From positions 46,924,858-46,988,857 of the forward strand of contig JAKSZU010000012.1 in assembly GCA_026018925.1 (NCBI GenBank): 64,000 nt of DNA, given 5' to 3'. The notes below the pieces were generated by a model, which was given only the letters and a program-made list of their open reading frames with translations, was not told where the DNA came from and made no database searches. Shown here piece by piece: positions 52,631 to 63,698 of this stretch (positions are counted from its first letter, which is position 1; the number at the start of each line of letters is the position of its first letter). The stretch is from Tupaia tana (Eukaryota; Chordata; Mammalia; Scandentia; Tupaiidae). Position numbers and translations under genes: made by a program.

Positions 52631-52864
52631 CACACTAGCTGTGCTTGCTGGAGGCTGAATTATGAGTAGAAAATCTTCATTTCTCCTGTGCTCTGAAATA
52701 TCTAGTTCCCAGTTTCCATGAGGAATCTTCTCAGAGAATGGCTCAACTCTCCTGCCACACTAGCTTTGCTTGCTGGAGGCTGAATTATGAGTAGAAAATC
52801 TTCATTTCTCCTGTGCCCTGAAATATCTAGTTCCCAGTTTCCATGAGGAATCTTCTCAGAGAAT
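52631..52864 (-). repeat. Two tandem 5' UTR monomers of half-L1 no. 2
   Basis: A 109-nt unit at 52631-52739 is repeated at 52756-52864 with two differences, a 125-nt period. On the minus strand it reads gaagattcctcatggaaact. The 5' end of the element coincides with the end of the outer monomer. Confidence 0.9.
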
Positions 52865-52880
52865 CCTGTAAGTCTTTTTT

Positions 52881-53215
52881 AAACAGAGAGTGAGACTGGT
52901 ATCCATCTGAGAGCAAATTGGAAACAAATTGGAAATCTACTGGAGAGATTTTGTGTTCCGAGTGATAGAAAAGAACCATGGCAATTTTATGGACATGTCC
53001 TGGTCTAGAGTCCTCAGTCACAGAGGCCGATTGTTGGCCTGTGGAGATACACTCCTTTATCAGAGCGTGAGAAAAAGCCAGGAGGAACAAAAGAGAGCAA
53101 TCTTTTCTGACACCTACATGGGGTTTAGGAGATGGCTTCCGATTCTTAGAACTTTCAGAATGCACCGGAGAGTAGGCTTGGACATACACTATCAGTTGTC
53201 CCATGAATATTTATC
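52881..53215. other. Unassigned DNA with a 102-codon open frame
   Basis: A frame at 52929-53237 is open but shows no domain, signal peptide or similarity I can name. Probably chance. Confidence 0.3.
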
Positions 53216-53460
53216 TTTTTTTAAACTTTTTTATTAATATATTTATTTTACATACTTTCACTGAACATCACCACAACATACAAATGCGATTTTCCAGCCA
53301 GAATGCACCGCAAAGTGGCTTAATCATACATGTTATCGTCAACAAATAATTTTCCATTTCTTGTTCCTTGTATATATTTTTCCCCTAATTCTCACCCACT
53401 GCCATTTCCCACCCTCTTCCCACCCTGTCTCTAGTATCTGCAGTTTGTTTCCATTTCTTT
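53216..53460 (-). mobile_element. L1 or half-L1 3' end fragment, antisense
   Basis: A T-rich start and caccacaacatacaaatgc, cagccagaatgcaccgcaaa, aataattttccatttcttgt match the antisense 3' UTR of the half-L1/older L1 family. It is 5'-truncated. Confidence 0.75.
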
Positions 53461-53774
53461 TCAGTTAGGATTCCAGAAAAGAAACCAAGTCACAAAACAG
53501 CCAACATTCCAAACACGTTTGCTAGCACTAAGGGACCAACTGAATGCTTCTTCACAAGCCTGTCTCTTGAGATTCTGAGAAAGGCAACTGCAGTATAACT
53601 GTATTTATGTGATCAACAAATACCTGTATTTTATCTTTTTTTTTGTTTGTTTTTTTGATAGAGTCCATTTCTATGTATGACAAATTCCCAGAAAAAGAAG
53701 ACAGAGTTCACTTTTCTTACCTCTCCAGGGAGTTGGAAGATACCTGAGTCACAGCAACAATTATGATGTGGAAG

Positions 53775-54634
53775 TGTTGGGTGATCAGACCCAATACCTG
53801 TGCTTGTTGTTGTCCATTCGAGAAGGAGAAAAAGCTTACACTGTAGTGGAAGGGGGCCTTGCTGAGCTGAAGAGGAGCTGGAAGCAAAGTGTTTTTATCT
53901 AGCAGTTCCAGCAATGAACTGGCTTTATGATAAGAAAGTGGGGTTTAGAAAAAGGATACAGGGTAGGCTAAATGGTTTATTATCAAATTTTTTGTGGAGT
54001 TTCTGCGTCTTTCTATGAGAAGAGTGATATTTTGACTGTTACCCTGGTTGTCCCTAGTGTTACTCTTCTCTTAGTTTCTGCAGGACCTCCCCTCCTAAAA
54101 ATATTAACTGCTTTCTGAGACACCATCCAACAATTGGCCCTCAAACAAGCTGAAAACATCTTGCTGTCCCAGAGGGTATGATATTCAAAACTACCTCCAG
54201 AGCACATCCCATCAAGCAACAGGACAACATCACTTCTCAGCATGAAACAACTACAGAAGACTGACCATTGTCCCTTTTTCCACCTTCACACAGTTTTTTT
54301 TAAATAGAAGATAAAGGCTAGAAATGTTATATCAGCCCCTGAATAACTTTTAGGCAATTTCCCATCAGAAAGGAAGGAGATGGTGGTTGTAGGTGTTGGC
54401 TAGAACCCTCCCTTACTGGAAGCCAATACCCATTGATGGACTGAGGTCATAGCGGCAAGTAAACCAAAGTATCACCATTCTTGTGACCTTACCTCTTCAC
54501 CCCTCTCATCATGTCTCCTCTGTAGGGTGGGATGAAGCACCTCTGGTTTCAGACCCCCAGGTGCTTTTTCTCTCAATAAACTTTCTTTTGTCTCTTGAGA
54601 TGGTGCCTACTGAATCTTCCTCTGAAACCTGGCA
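53775..54634 (+). mobile_element. Putative solo LTR
   Basis: It starts tgttgggtgatcagacccaa, an inverted-repeat start also seen near 37211. A polyadenylation signal aataaa lies at 54575-54580, and the segment ends acctggca. No matching flanking duplication or internal retroviral sequence was seen, so both boundaries are tentative. Confidence 0.45.
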
Positions 54635-54751
54635 ATTCCTACTTTATTTGATATTTAAATTCATCTAAAGAAGCTGATAAATCTAACTGCTTACAGAAAG
54701 TTAATGGAAATATATATTTGAGAATGCCTTGAGGAAAAAATAAATAATAAT

Positions 54752-55016
54752 AATGACCAAAGTTGTTTTTGCCTTAGGGTGCATTCACATGTCAGAGAGA
54801 GAGAGACAGAGACAGAGAGAGAGAGTGAGAAGGAAAGTGAGAAATCATTCACTCTGGGGGACGGCCATGTGGCAATCCCTTCTCTATTCTTCCAGGATCA
54901 CAAGCATACATGTACATGCACCTCGTGTCATTTTCAAGCCACTGGGTTTGGGATGAAAACCACCATGGACCATGTAGGAGTTCAGTGACATAACTGTTAC
55001 ACCATTTGCTGGCCTT
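54752..55016 (-). mobile_element. tRNA-derived SINE, antisense, diverged
   Basis: gttgtttttgccttagggtg, the GAGA-rich stretch, gcaatcccttctctattct and a head ending tttgctggcc. Confidence 0.85.
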
Positions 55017-55259
55017 CCAGAAGTTGTTTCTGAAAGTAAGAACGCACCATAATCTCTTCTTCTGTCAAGACAATTTCTGTCTTCCTTTATGTCCTATTTG
55101 CTCTGTTAAAGACCAAAAATAAATTTAGAAAAGGTACATGTTGGAAGATCAGTCAGTATATTTGTATTGTTACCAAACTCAAATCAGATTTGCTTTCCCA
55201 GGTACTATAATCCAATTTATAAGCACATGGTATGAGGAATGTGAGAAACACACTCACCT

Positions 55260-55483
55260 ATCTAATGGCAAGTAATAGAAATGGAGACATGAAGTTTGGG
55301 GAATTGAGACTTTAATGGTAGTCTTGAAAGATTGGGTGTCTGATGGGCAGGCACACCCAAATCAGTTACAACAAGCAATTTATTCCCTAGTGTAAAAGTC
55401 CCTTCCCCAGTTCCTCATTGGCTGAGTACTATGGGGTATATGATCTCCCTGACATGACATCTCTCCCTTCATTATTAGGTGTC
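55260..55483 (-). mobile_element. Class II ERV 3' LTR, antisense, part 1
   Basis: The reverse complement contains aataaa (55379-55384) and continues across the half-L1 at 58267. The unit is interrupted by half-L1 no. 3. Confidence 0.55.
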
Positions 55484-55497
55484 AAAGCACAGGCTGG
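55484..55497. repeat. Target-site duplication of half-L1 no. 3 (left)
   Basis: aaagcacaggctgg is repeated at 58253-58266. Confidence 0.93.
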
Positions 55498-58252
55498 AGA
55501 AGAAGATTCCTCATGGCTCCTGCGAACTAGTTATTTCAGGGGACAAGAGAAATGAAGATTTTCTACTGATAATTCAGTCTCCAGCAAACAAGCTAGTGTG
55601 GTAGAGAGCCCCTCTGGCCTTCTATCTCTGTCTCTGTGTCTCTGTCTCTGTCTCTCTCTGCTTCTGTCTTCTCATTTTTTGGTCAGTTTTCCTTTTTACA
55701 ATTTTTTTAAAGGTAAGGTTTTTCTCTTGCTCTCAGCTCCACCTTTTGTTTTCTAATAATCCCCTCTGGTCCTCCTGCCCAGGGAGGAGAGGTGAGGCCT
55801 TCCTTCAGAAGAAGATTCCTCATGGTTCCTGTGAACTAGTTATTTTATGCGGCGCACAAGCGTGCTGTGCGGTTTTCTATTTTTTGTTTTTGTTTTCTTT
55901 TTGTTTGTTTGTTTGCTTTTTTTAAAGGAAAACAATAATTACAATATTTTTCTTTTATTTTCATCTTTTTTTCTCTTTCTTTGCTGTTTCTCTCTCACTT
56001 TTTCATTTTCTTTTTTCTTGTCTCTCCATTCTTCAATATCCATTTAATGTGGTTCTACATGGATCTAAGGGCACTGTAGCTAAACATCCAAATACTATTA
56101 GGGTTAACATATTCCTCAATATCTACTGAATCTGCTGCACTAGGGATCACAACAGAATGGCAAAGAGATTCCAGATCACCTCTTTCTGCATGCTCCTGAA
56201 CACAGAATGAACTAAAAGAATTAGAAAGAAACACACCATCCATCAGATGACAAGAAACCACCACAGGACCACAAGAAATATGGGAAAGCAAGAAAATACC
56301 TCTCCTCCAAGGGAAAAGAATAACTCCTCTTCATCCACAAGCAGTTCAATGGAAATCATGGAAATGTCTGATAGAGAATTTAGAACATTCATAATGGCGA
56401 AGCTAACAGAGATGGAAGAGAAGAGAGACAATGAACTGCAGAAGACAAAGGATAAAGGAGCTGATGAGTTCCAGGAGGTTAGGAAATTCTTGCAAGATCT
56501 AAAAGAGGAATTGCACGCTTTACAATAGAGTCAAACAGAACTGTTAGAAATTAAGTCTATAATATAGGAAGTCAAAATCTCCCTTGAAAGTATTAAAAGC
56601 AGACTAGATCCATACAGAAAATAGAATCTCAGACATAGAAAATTGCTGGCCTAGAAAAATCCGCCACAAAGACTGAGAAAATGGCACAAAAGTTTGAGAA
56701 TAATATACGAGAAGTACTAGATACCATCAAACGTCCAAACATCTGGATAATTGGCATTCCAGAAGGTGAAGAGACCCATAAGGGCATTGATAATCTACTC
56801 CATGAAATCCTGCAAGAAAACTTTCCAAACCTAGAGAGGCATTCAAAGATCCAGTCCCAAGAAATACAAAGGACCCCAAATAGAATCATCCCAAGAAAAT
56901 CTTCTCCAAGACACTTTATAGCCAGGTTGACCAAAACCACAGATACAGACAAGATACTAAGATTGGCAAGAGGAAAACATCAAGTTACCTACAAAGGACA
57001 TCCCATCAGGCTAACAGCAGATCTCTCATCGGAAAATGCGAGCGAGGAGAGAATGGGAAAATATATTCAAAGTGTTAAGAGAAAGCAATTTCAACCAAGA
57101 ATACTGTACCCGGCAAGATTATCTTTCATGTGGGAAGAAAAGACAAGAACATTCTCAGATAAACAAAACCTGAAAGAATTTACCAGCACCAGACCAGATC
57201 TCCAAGAAGTTCTCAAGGGTGTGCTATATCAGGAAAATTAAATACAGACACACAGAAATAAGAGTTCAAAAACTAAGAAAGTGGCTAACTTAATCGTAGG
57301 GACGAGTTTGGAGTTGAATATTATATCTCAGAATTTAATTGGGAAAATTGAACCAGAACAGGAGATAAAGTACATGAGACTGATAGGTTCATGCACCTAC
57401 CATTTGAGCAGAATCCTAACCTGTTTCCTGGCTTTAAGAAAAGTTCCTTAGCATTTCTATGATTTAAGTTAAAACTGGTTTTCTTAATAGTACCATGTGA
57501 ATTTACCATTGAAAGTAGTTAGATTATTTAAGAAACTGTGTGATCAATACAATGTGGGTGAGAAAGGAATGGAAGACAATTGTAGACACCAGAGATAGTG
57601 TGAGAAGAGGGTGGGAACGGACAGAGGGTCAGAAAGAGGGATAAAAAAATTCTAGAGACTAGAAATGGAAAATCTATGATAATAATATGCATGATTAAGT
57701 CACTATGGAGTATATTCTGGATGGGAAATCACATTTTGTATGCTGTGATGATGCTTAGGGAAAGAATGTAAATTAAGTTACAAAAAAAAAGTTTCAGAAA
57801 AAAAAATCTATTCAATGACCACTGTAAGATATATAGCCCCAGCTAGGTGCTACTTTATAGGATGCCTAAAGTTAGACTTGTGTTCATGGAAATGTATATA
57901 TCAGCTGTGTTATCTATGAAAATATTTAGATTAATTAAGATCTTTAGTAATTCAATAAAATGTGGGGGGAAAACAGTATAGAAAGTAAACATAGATACCA
58001 GAGACAGTGTGGGAAGAGAGTGGGAGATGGCAGAGGGTAAGAGATAGGGAATCAAGGATGGGAGGAAAAAAAGCAAAACATACAGGAAACAAGAAATGGA
58101 AAATTATTTGTTGACAATAACATGTATGCATGTATGTTGATGTGCTTGATTGAGACAATATACAGTGTACTTCAGATGGAAAATCTCATTTTGTATGCTG
58201 TAATGATGTACAGTGAATGAATGTAAATTATTACATTTAAATTAAAAAAAAA
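55498..58252 (+). mobile_element. Half-L1 (HAL1-like) element no. 3, full length
   Basis: Bounded by a perfect 14-nt duplication. It has a 5' UTR of about 750 nt (monomer-like gaagattcctcatgg at 55500 and again at 55807; CT-rich region between), a broken ORF1 (56247-57241), and two 3' modules (57530-57790 and about 57830-58240). No ORF2 is present. It lies in an antisense ERV LTR. Confidence 0.9.
56247..57241 (+). pseudogene. Half-L1 no. 3 ORF1 (broken)
   Basis: It starts MTRNHHRTTRNMGKQENTSP. It breaks at a TAG at 56526-56528, a further stop near 56564, a frameshift near 56610 and another near 57040 (a short deletion after LSSEN). The RNA-recognition-like domain (56681 onward, REVLDTIKRPNIWIIG) and the C-terminal end [12 protein letters not shown] are still clear. 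Confidence 0.88.
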
Positions 58253-58266
58253 AAAGCACAGGCTGG

Positions 58267-58510
58267 GGACATGCCCACAAAAACGGCCTGCCAAATGTCC
58301 CGAGGGGGGATAAGAACCAAGAAGTAGCAAAGAACAAAGGGCTAGTGACCAGACACCATCTTGAGAAGTCATTTTTCAAGGGCTACTTGTTTGGGGGTTG
58401 TGTTTGTTCTAGGAAATTTCAAGAATGTGTACTTTCTCGGGTTGTCATGTTTGCAAGCTGGTTAAGCAACTTATGTTAAGCTATTTTTCGAAATGAATCA
58501 CTGAAGACTA
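58267..58510 (-). mobile_element. Class II ERV 3' LTR, antisense, part 2
   Basis: It continues the LTR after the half-L1. On the minus strand it includes tcaagatggtgtctggtcac and a U3-like region. With env on its right, order and strand fit one antisense provirus. Confidence 0.5.
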
Positions 58511-58530
58511 TTTTTTTTTCAAATTTTCTT

Positions 58531-58552
58531 TTTTCTTTCTTTCTTTCTTTCT
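58531..58552. repeat. (TTTC)n microsatellite
   Basis: Tetranucleotide run in a T-rich tract beside the ERV. Confidence 0.9.
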
Positions 58553-58601
58553 TTTTTTTTTTTTTGAAAGAATTACTGATTACAAGACAACAGAAAATTG
58601 T

Positions 58602-58865
58602 GTGTGGCAATCATGTTGCTGGACTCCAACATGGCCGTCTGTGGTTTCCAGACCTGGTAGCTTGAAACTCATGCTGGACATGTGTGCGTGCATGCCCAAG
58701 TTCCCAGGAGAACAGAGGAGAAGGGATTGCTGCATGGTTATCTCATGGGGTGATGATTTCTCACTTTCCCTTTCACTATTCTCTGTCTCTCTTCTTCTCC
58801 CCACCCCCCCCACCTCTGGCAAGTGCACACCCCCTAAGGCTAAAAATCTCTAAAAATAAGTAAGT
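58602..58865 (+). mobile_element. tRNA-derived SINE, sense
   Basis: tgttgctggactccaacatg, a B-box-like region, gtgcgtgcatgcccaagttc, agggattgctgcatgg, a CT-rich part and an A/T tail. Confidence 0.85.
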
Positions 58866-58899
58866 AAAAAGAATTACTGATTTCATTTTCCTTGATGTC

Positions 58900-60754
58900 T
58901 TGTATTTTTATTTCTTTTCAAATTGTCTTATTATTTGTTGGCTTTCCTCACCATAGTCTGATTTAGCTTCCTTCAACGTAAGGGTTTTTTTTGACCATAG
59001 ATCATGGGCACTATTTTAATAATTCTGTCTTCTATAAGCATCTTGTCAGATCTCTGATACAAGGAAATATGCAGTACCCTATTGTTAAAACTCCAGCTAC
59101 AATTATAAGGGAAGTTAGGACTATTCCCTTCCATTTCCAAACCATCCTTCTAATCAATCAGTAAATGGATCATTAATGCCTACATTTTCAGCCAATTCAT
59201 TTGCCAATGTTGTAAGCCCTTGTAATGCTTTCATAATGGTTTCATCCAGAGCAATCTTATTTGGAATAAAGATACAGGATTTCCCTCCTTACATGATACA
59301 AACTCCCACTTTCTCTTCCAGAATCATGTTCAATGCAATTTGATTTCCCCAGACTATTTAACTAATGATGTGCAATTGACTAGCTACCCACTGGTAAGCA
59401 ACCCTAGTATAATGAACCTCTGTTTATTGTAATAAATACAATTAATGCAGTCTGCATTCTTGTTAGTAATAGACCACCAGAAAAGTGCTTACTTGAATCC
59501 TGCAGCTATTTTATTTCTGGCCTTGAATTCATTAAGAAATCCTTTTTGGACTCATGTTAATCAATGTACACATTTCCAAGAATAGCTTAACAAACATTTC
59601 TTAACCAACTTTTGATGACAGACACTATTTTAACTGAGGGATGAAATGTCAAGGTGAATGGAATTGCCAATTTGATTAACGCACAAGTTCGAATCCAATT
59701 GTATAGCAACAGATTGTGCAGAATTCTGTTTTAACAATACCATCTAACATCGACCTGGGGAATGTGAAGATTGGGATAGTTGTAACCAGGCTCACCAGAG
59801 ACATTTAGACATCTAACAATGAATACCAATCAATAGATCTCCTATGGGTTATTTTCCCACTGCCTGGAGAGGCAAATGGAGTGAGTGATTGCTCCTGTGG
59901 AGAAGGAAAGGATCACCTGTGGATCTGGCCTTCACAGTGCAGGGAAAAGTGATGTCAGGTTTATGTAAGTTTCATTTCCACATGAGTCCTTGTCTTGGTA
60001 TAGAACCATAATACAGTGGATTCCTGTTGGGTTTACATCCCAACCAAGAGGAAATGGAACTACCAGCACCTATGGCCATCTTGCAGCTCATGTGAAGCAA
60101 TCATTTGTTCAATGCATGGACAAAAATTTGACCCATTCTTCCCAGGCATTTATATCCCTATATCCTGTCTTAATCTCCAGAGTTTACCTCAAATCTTTTA
60201 CTTGAGTTAGTCACCCTCATGGGGTCATTCCCAGAAATTATATTATTCTATGGAATCTGAAGTTGACTTGGACGTAATTATGGTTTCATTTTTAAGTAGT
60301 CTGAGAGTAAATTGCCCCACAGAATCTCTTCTTATAATAGCTACACCAGCCCATACACTTGGGGTGCCATCCTAAGCTCCTGATCTAGAGTGATTGGGTC
60401 ATTAATAGTCAGAAGTATGGGGTTACATATCAGGTTTTGGAAGGCATCTGGTGGATTGCCCTTAGATACATTTCTTTTACCTTTTAAGGGCCCCTACTTT
60501 GGGGTAACCCATCCCATGTTTACTGTTCATCCCTTCAACTGGGTGGTCCATCATATAATCTCAGCTGGGGTAGGGAGTGGCTTCCTGTAGCCACCATCTT
60601 ATTCTAGACAGATATATTTATCTGCCTGTGACAGTTGCCTCAGATTTTCCAAATTGCCACAAGAGAGAACCTGACATGCATCAAATTGGATGGTTTAAAG
60701 TGTTGAGGTCTTTGTTATATTTATCATCAATTGGATAAGATATGAGATTCAAGG
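58900..60754 (-). pseudogene. Class II ERV env remnant, antisense
   Basis: On the minus strand a transmembrane-subunit-like stretch is readable at 59280-59050: a helical region (KALQGLTTLANELAEN), a tryptophan-rich pre-membrane part (WFG, then KWKG after a one-base shift) and a hydrophobic anchor ending in a Cys-x-x-Cys-like CIFPCIR. The rest, to 60754, is heavily broken and assigned by continuity. The right part (59844-60754) is duplicated at 1-911. Beta-type Env is likely. It is non-functional. Confidence 0.5.
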
Positions 60755-61637
60755 GTAAAGAGACATTTAACTCCAGGAGATGAGAAAGTCCTATTATGAC
60801 TTGAAGGAGGTGATAAACAACATAAAGGTGAATCAAACAGAACTTTTAGAGGTGAAGACTATAATGCAGGAGATCAAAACCTCCCTTGAAAGTATTAAGA
60901 GCAGATTAGAACATGCAGAAGATAGAATTTCTGGTTTGGAAGAGAAAACATCTGAGGTAGATAAAACTACCAAAAAAGAATTTTAAAAACTTAAGAGAAA
61001 ATGAGTACAACATATGAGATATACTATACACCATTAAAGGTCCAAGTATCTGAATAGTATGCCAAAAACAAAACAAACAAACAAACAAAAAAAAACAAAA
61101 AAAACAGAAGGCAAAAAAATCAAGCAAGAGCACAGAAGATCTATGCCATGTAATACTTGCAAAAAACATTCCAAATTTAGAGGAACATTCTGACTCCTAG
61201 ACCCAAGAAATACATAGGACTGCAAATAGAATCAACATAAGAAGATCCTCTCCACAGCACATCATAGGCAGAATAGTAAAAGTCACAAAGTCAAGATTCT
61301 AAAAATGGCAAGAAATAAACTTCAAGTCACCTACGAATGTTATCCTATTAGGCTAACTTCAGACCTTTCATCCAAAACAATGCAGATGAGAAAAGAATGG
61401 GGAGATACATTCAAAACACGAAAAGAAAAAGAGTTTCAACCAAGAATACTTACCTGGCAAGACTATCCTTCAAAGGAGAAGGAACGATAAAAACATTCTC
61501 AGATCATCAAAACCTAAAGAATTTACCAACACTACACCAGCTCTCAAAACCTAAAAGAATTTACCAACACTACACCAGTCCTTTAAGAAGTACTGAAGAA
61601 ATTGCTATACCAGGAAAACTAAAAGAGAAACAGAAGT

Positions 61638-61900
61638 GGGACCAGCAGATGACGTAATGGTATGTCACTGGACTCACATGTAATTGACCATGGTTTAAGT
61701 CCTGGATCCAGTGACTTAAAACTCATGTTGGACCTGTGTGCATGCATGCACCAAATCCCAAGAGAATGGAGGAGAAGGGATTATGGTATACCATCTCCCT
61801 GGGAGGGGGGGATTTCTCACTTTCTGTCTCTCTGTCTCTCTCTGTCTCTCTGGTGAGCACACATAACCTATAGCAAAAATATCTCTCTAAAAAGAGAGAG
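61638..61900 (+). mobile_element. tRNA-derived SINE, sense (copy B of 1779-2056)
   Basis: Same insertion as in copy A. Its AG tail is shorter, with fewer AG units than copy A. Confidence 0.9.
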
Positions 61901-62931
61901 TGATACAGAGATAAGAGAATAAGAACAACCAAGAAAATGGCTAACAAAATGAGAGACAGGTCTGTAACTGTGTATATTAATGTTGAATGTTAACAGATAA
62001 AATTCCCCAATCAAGAGAAACAAAGTGGCTGAATGGATTAAAAAAAATCAGAAATCCTCTGTCTACCACCTACAAGGAACACACCTCATGGAAAAAGACA
62101 TGCATAGACTAAAACTGAAGGCCAGGAAAAAGGTACTCCATGCAAATGAAAACCAAAACAAAACACTGGAGTCACAATACTGATTTCACACAAAATGGGT
62201 TTTAAGACGAAAGCTGTAAGAAGAGACAAAGAAGGGCATTATATAATATTAAAGGAGAAAATTCATCAAGAAGATATAAGATGTACAAATATCTATGCAC
62301 CCAACTCAGGCATACCTAAATAAATGAAAGAAAATCTGCTAGAGCTACACGGAGAGAGAGACTGCAGTACACCAATTATTGGGGATTGCAACAGAACACT
62401 CTCTCCCTTGGACAGAGCATCTAGACAAAAATAAGTAAAGAGACAGAGAATCTAAACAGTATCACAAATCTAATGGATTTGACAGATAGCTATAGAATCT
62501 TCTACCCCAAAACCTCAAAATAAACATTTTTCACAATCCAAAATGGAACCTTTTTGAAGAGTAACCACATGATAGGACACGAAAGGAGCCTTTACAATTT
62601 CAAAGGCATAGAAACTATACCCAGCATTTTCTCCAACCATGATGGAATTAAACTGAAAATTAACTTCAGAAAAAAACTTGAAAACACATAAATATATAGA
62701 AACTGAACCACCTACACCTGAATGATTTCACAACCACTAAAGAAATTAAGGCTAAAATCAAAAGAGTCATTGAAACCAAAATGAGTACATGGTTTCCCTA
62801 TTTTATGGGACACACCAAAAGCAGTCATAGGAGGGAAATTTACACCAATTAGTATACATAAGAGAAAAATGGAAAGGTGGCAAATAGACAACCTATCAAC
62901 ACACCTTTGAAATACACAACTGGAAAAATGA

Positions 62932-62967
<36 letters not shown>

Positions 62968-63454
62968 TCCCAAAAAAGCCAGGAGAAAAGAAACATCAAA
63001 GATTTGAGCAAAATTAAATGAAAGAAAGAATAAATGAACAATACAGAAAATAAACGAAACCAAAATCTGATTCTTAGAAAAGATAAACAAAATTGCCACA
63101 CTGTTAGCTAGACTAATTAAGAAGAGAGAAAAGAATAAAATAAATCAAATTCACAATGAAATGGGTAGTATTAAAACAGACATAACAGAAATACAAAAGA
63201 TCTTTAGAGAATACTATGAGTAATGACATGCCAATGAACATGAAAATCTGGATGAGCTGGACAAATTTATGGACACATGTAATCTACCATGACTGAATCA
63301 GGAAGACTTAGAAAGCCTGAATAACCCCATATCAAGTAATGAGACTGAATTATCAATAAATAACCTACCAAGAAAGAAAAGCCCAAGTCCTGATGGCTTC
63401 ACAACTGAGTTCTATGAAACTTTTAAAGAAGAGCTAACCTACATTCTACACAAA

Positions 63455-63698
63455 CTTTTTTGTAAGAGAGGTTTTTGCTATAGGGGCATGTGCATGCTCA
63501 CCAAAGAGAGAGAGACAGAGAGATAGAAAGGAAGAAATCACCCCTCACAATCCCTTCTCCTCCATTCTCCTCTTGGGATTTTGGCCATGCATGCATATGC
63601 ACCTGGTGTGAGGTTTAAGTCACCAGGTCTGGGCCTTGAACCATGTTCGACTATTTGGGAATCCAGCATTGTAACCAATATGCTATCTGCTGATCCCT
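63455..63698 (-). mobile_element. tRNA-derived SINE, antisense (copy B of 3643-3889)
   Basis: Same insertion as in copy A, with the head ending ctgatccct. Confidence 0.9.

Larger units (their letters stand above)
50518..52864 (-). mobile_element. Half-L1 (HAL1-like) element no. 2, full length, ORF1 intact
   Basis: On the minus strand it begins at 52864 with two 5' UTR monomers, has ORF1 at 52525-51524, then about 1 kb of 3' sequence with two related modules (about 51290-50975 and 50930-50518) separated by an A tract (T at 50980-50993). It is flanked by gtaagtctttttt at 50504-50516 and 52868-52880. No ORF2 exists in the unit. Confidence 0.88.

Noticed and set aside
52929..53237. A 102-codon plus-strand frame
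   Set aside because: No recognisable domain, no conservation evidence and no codon-level support. Such lengths occur by chance in 64 kb.
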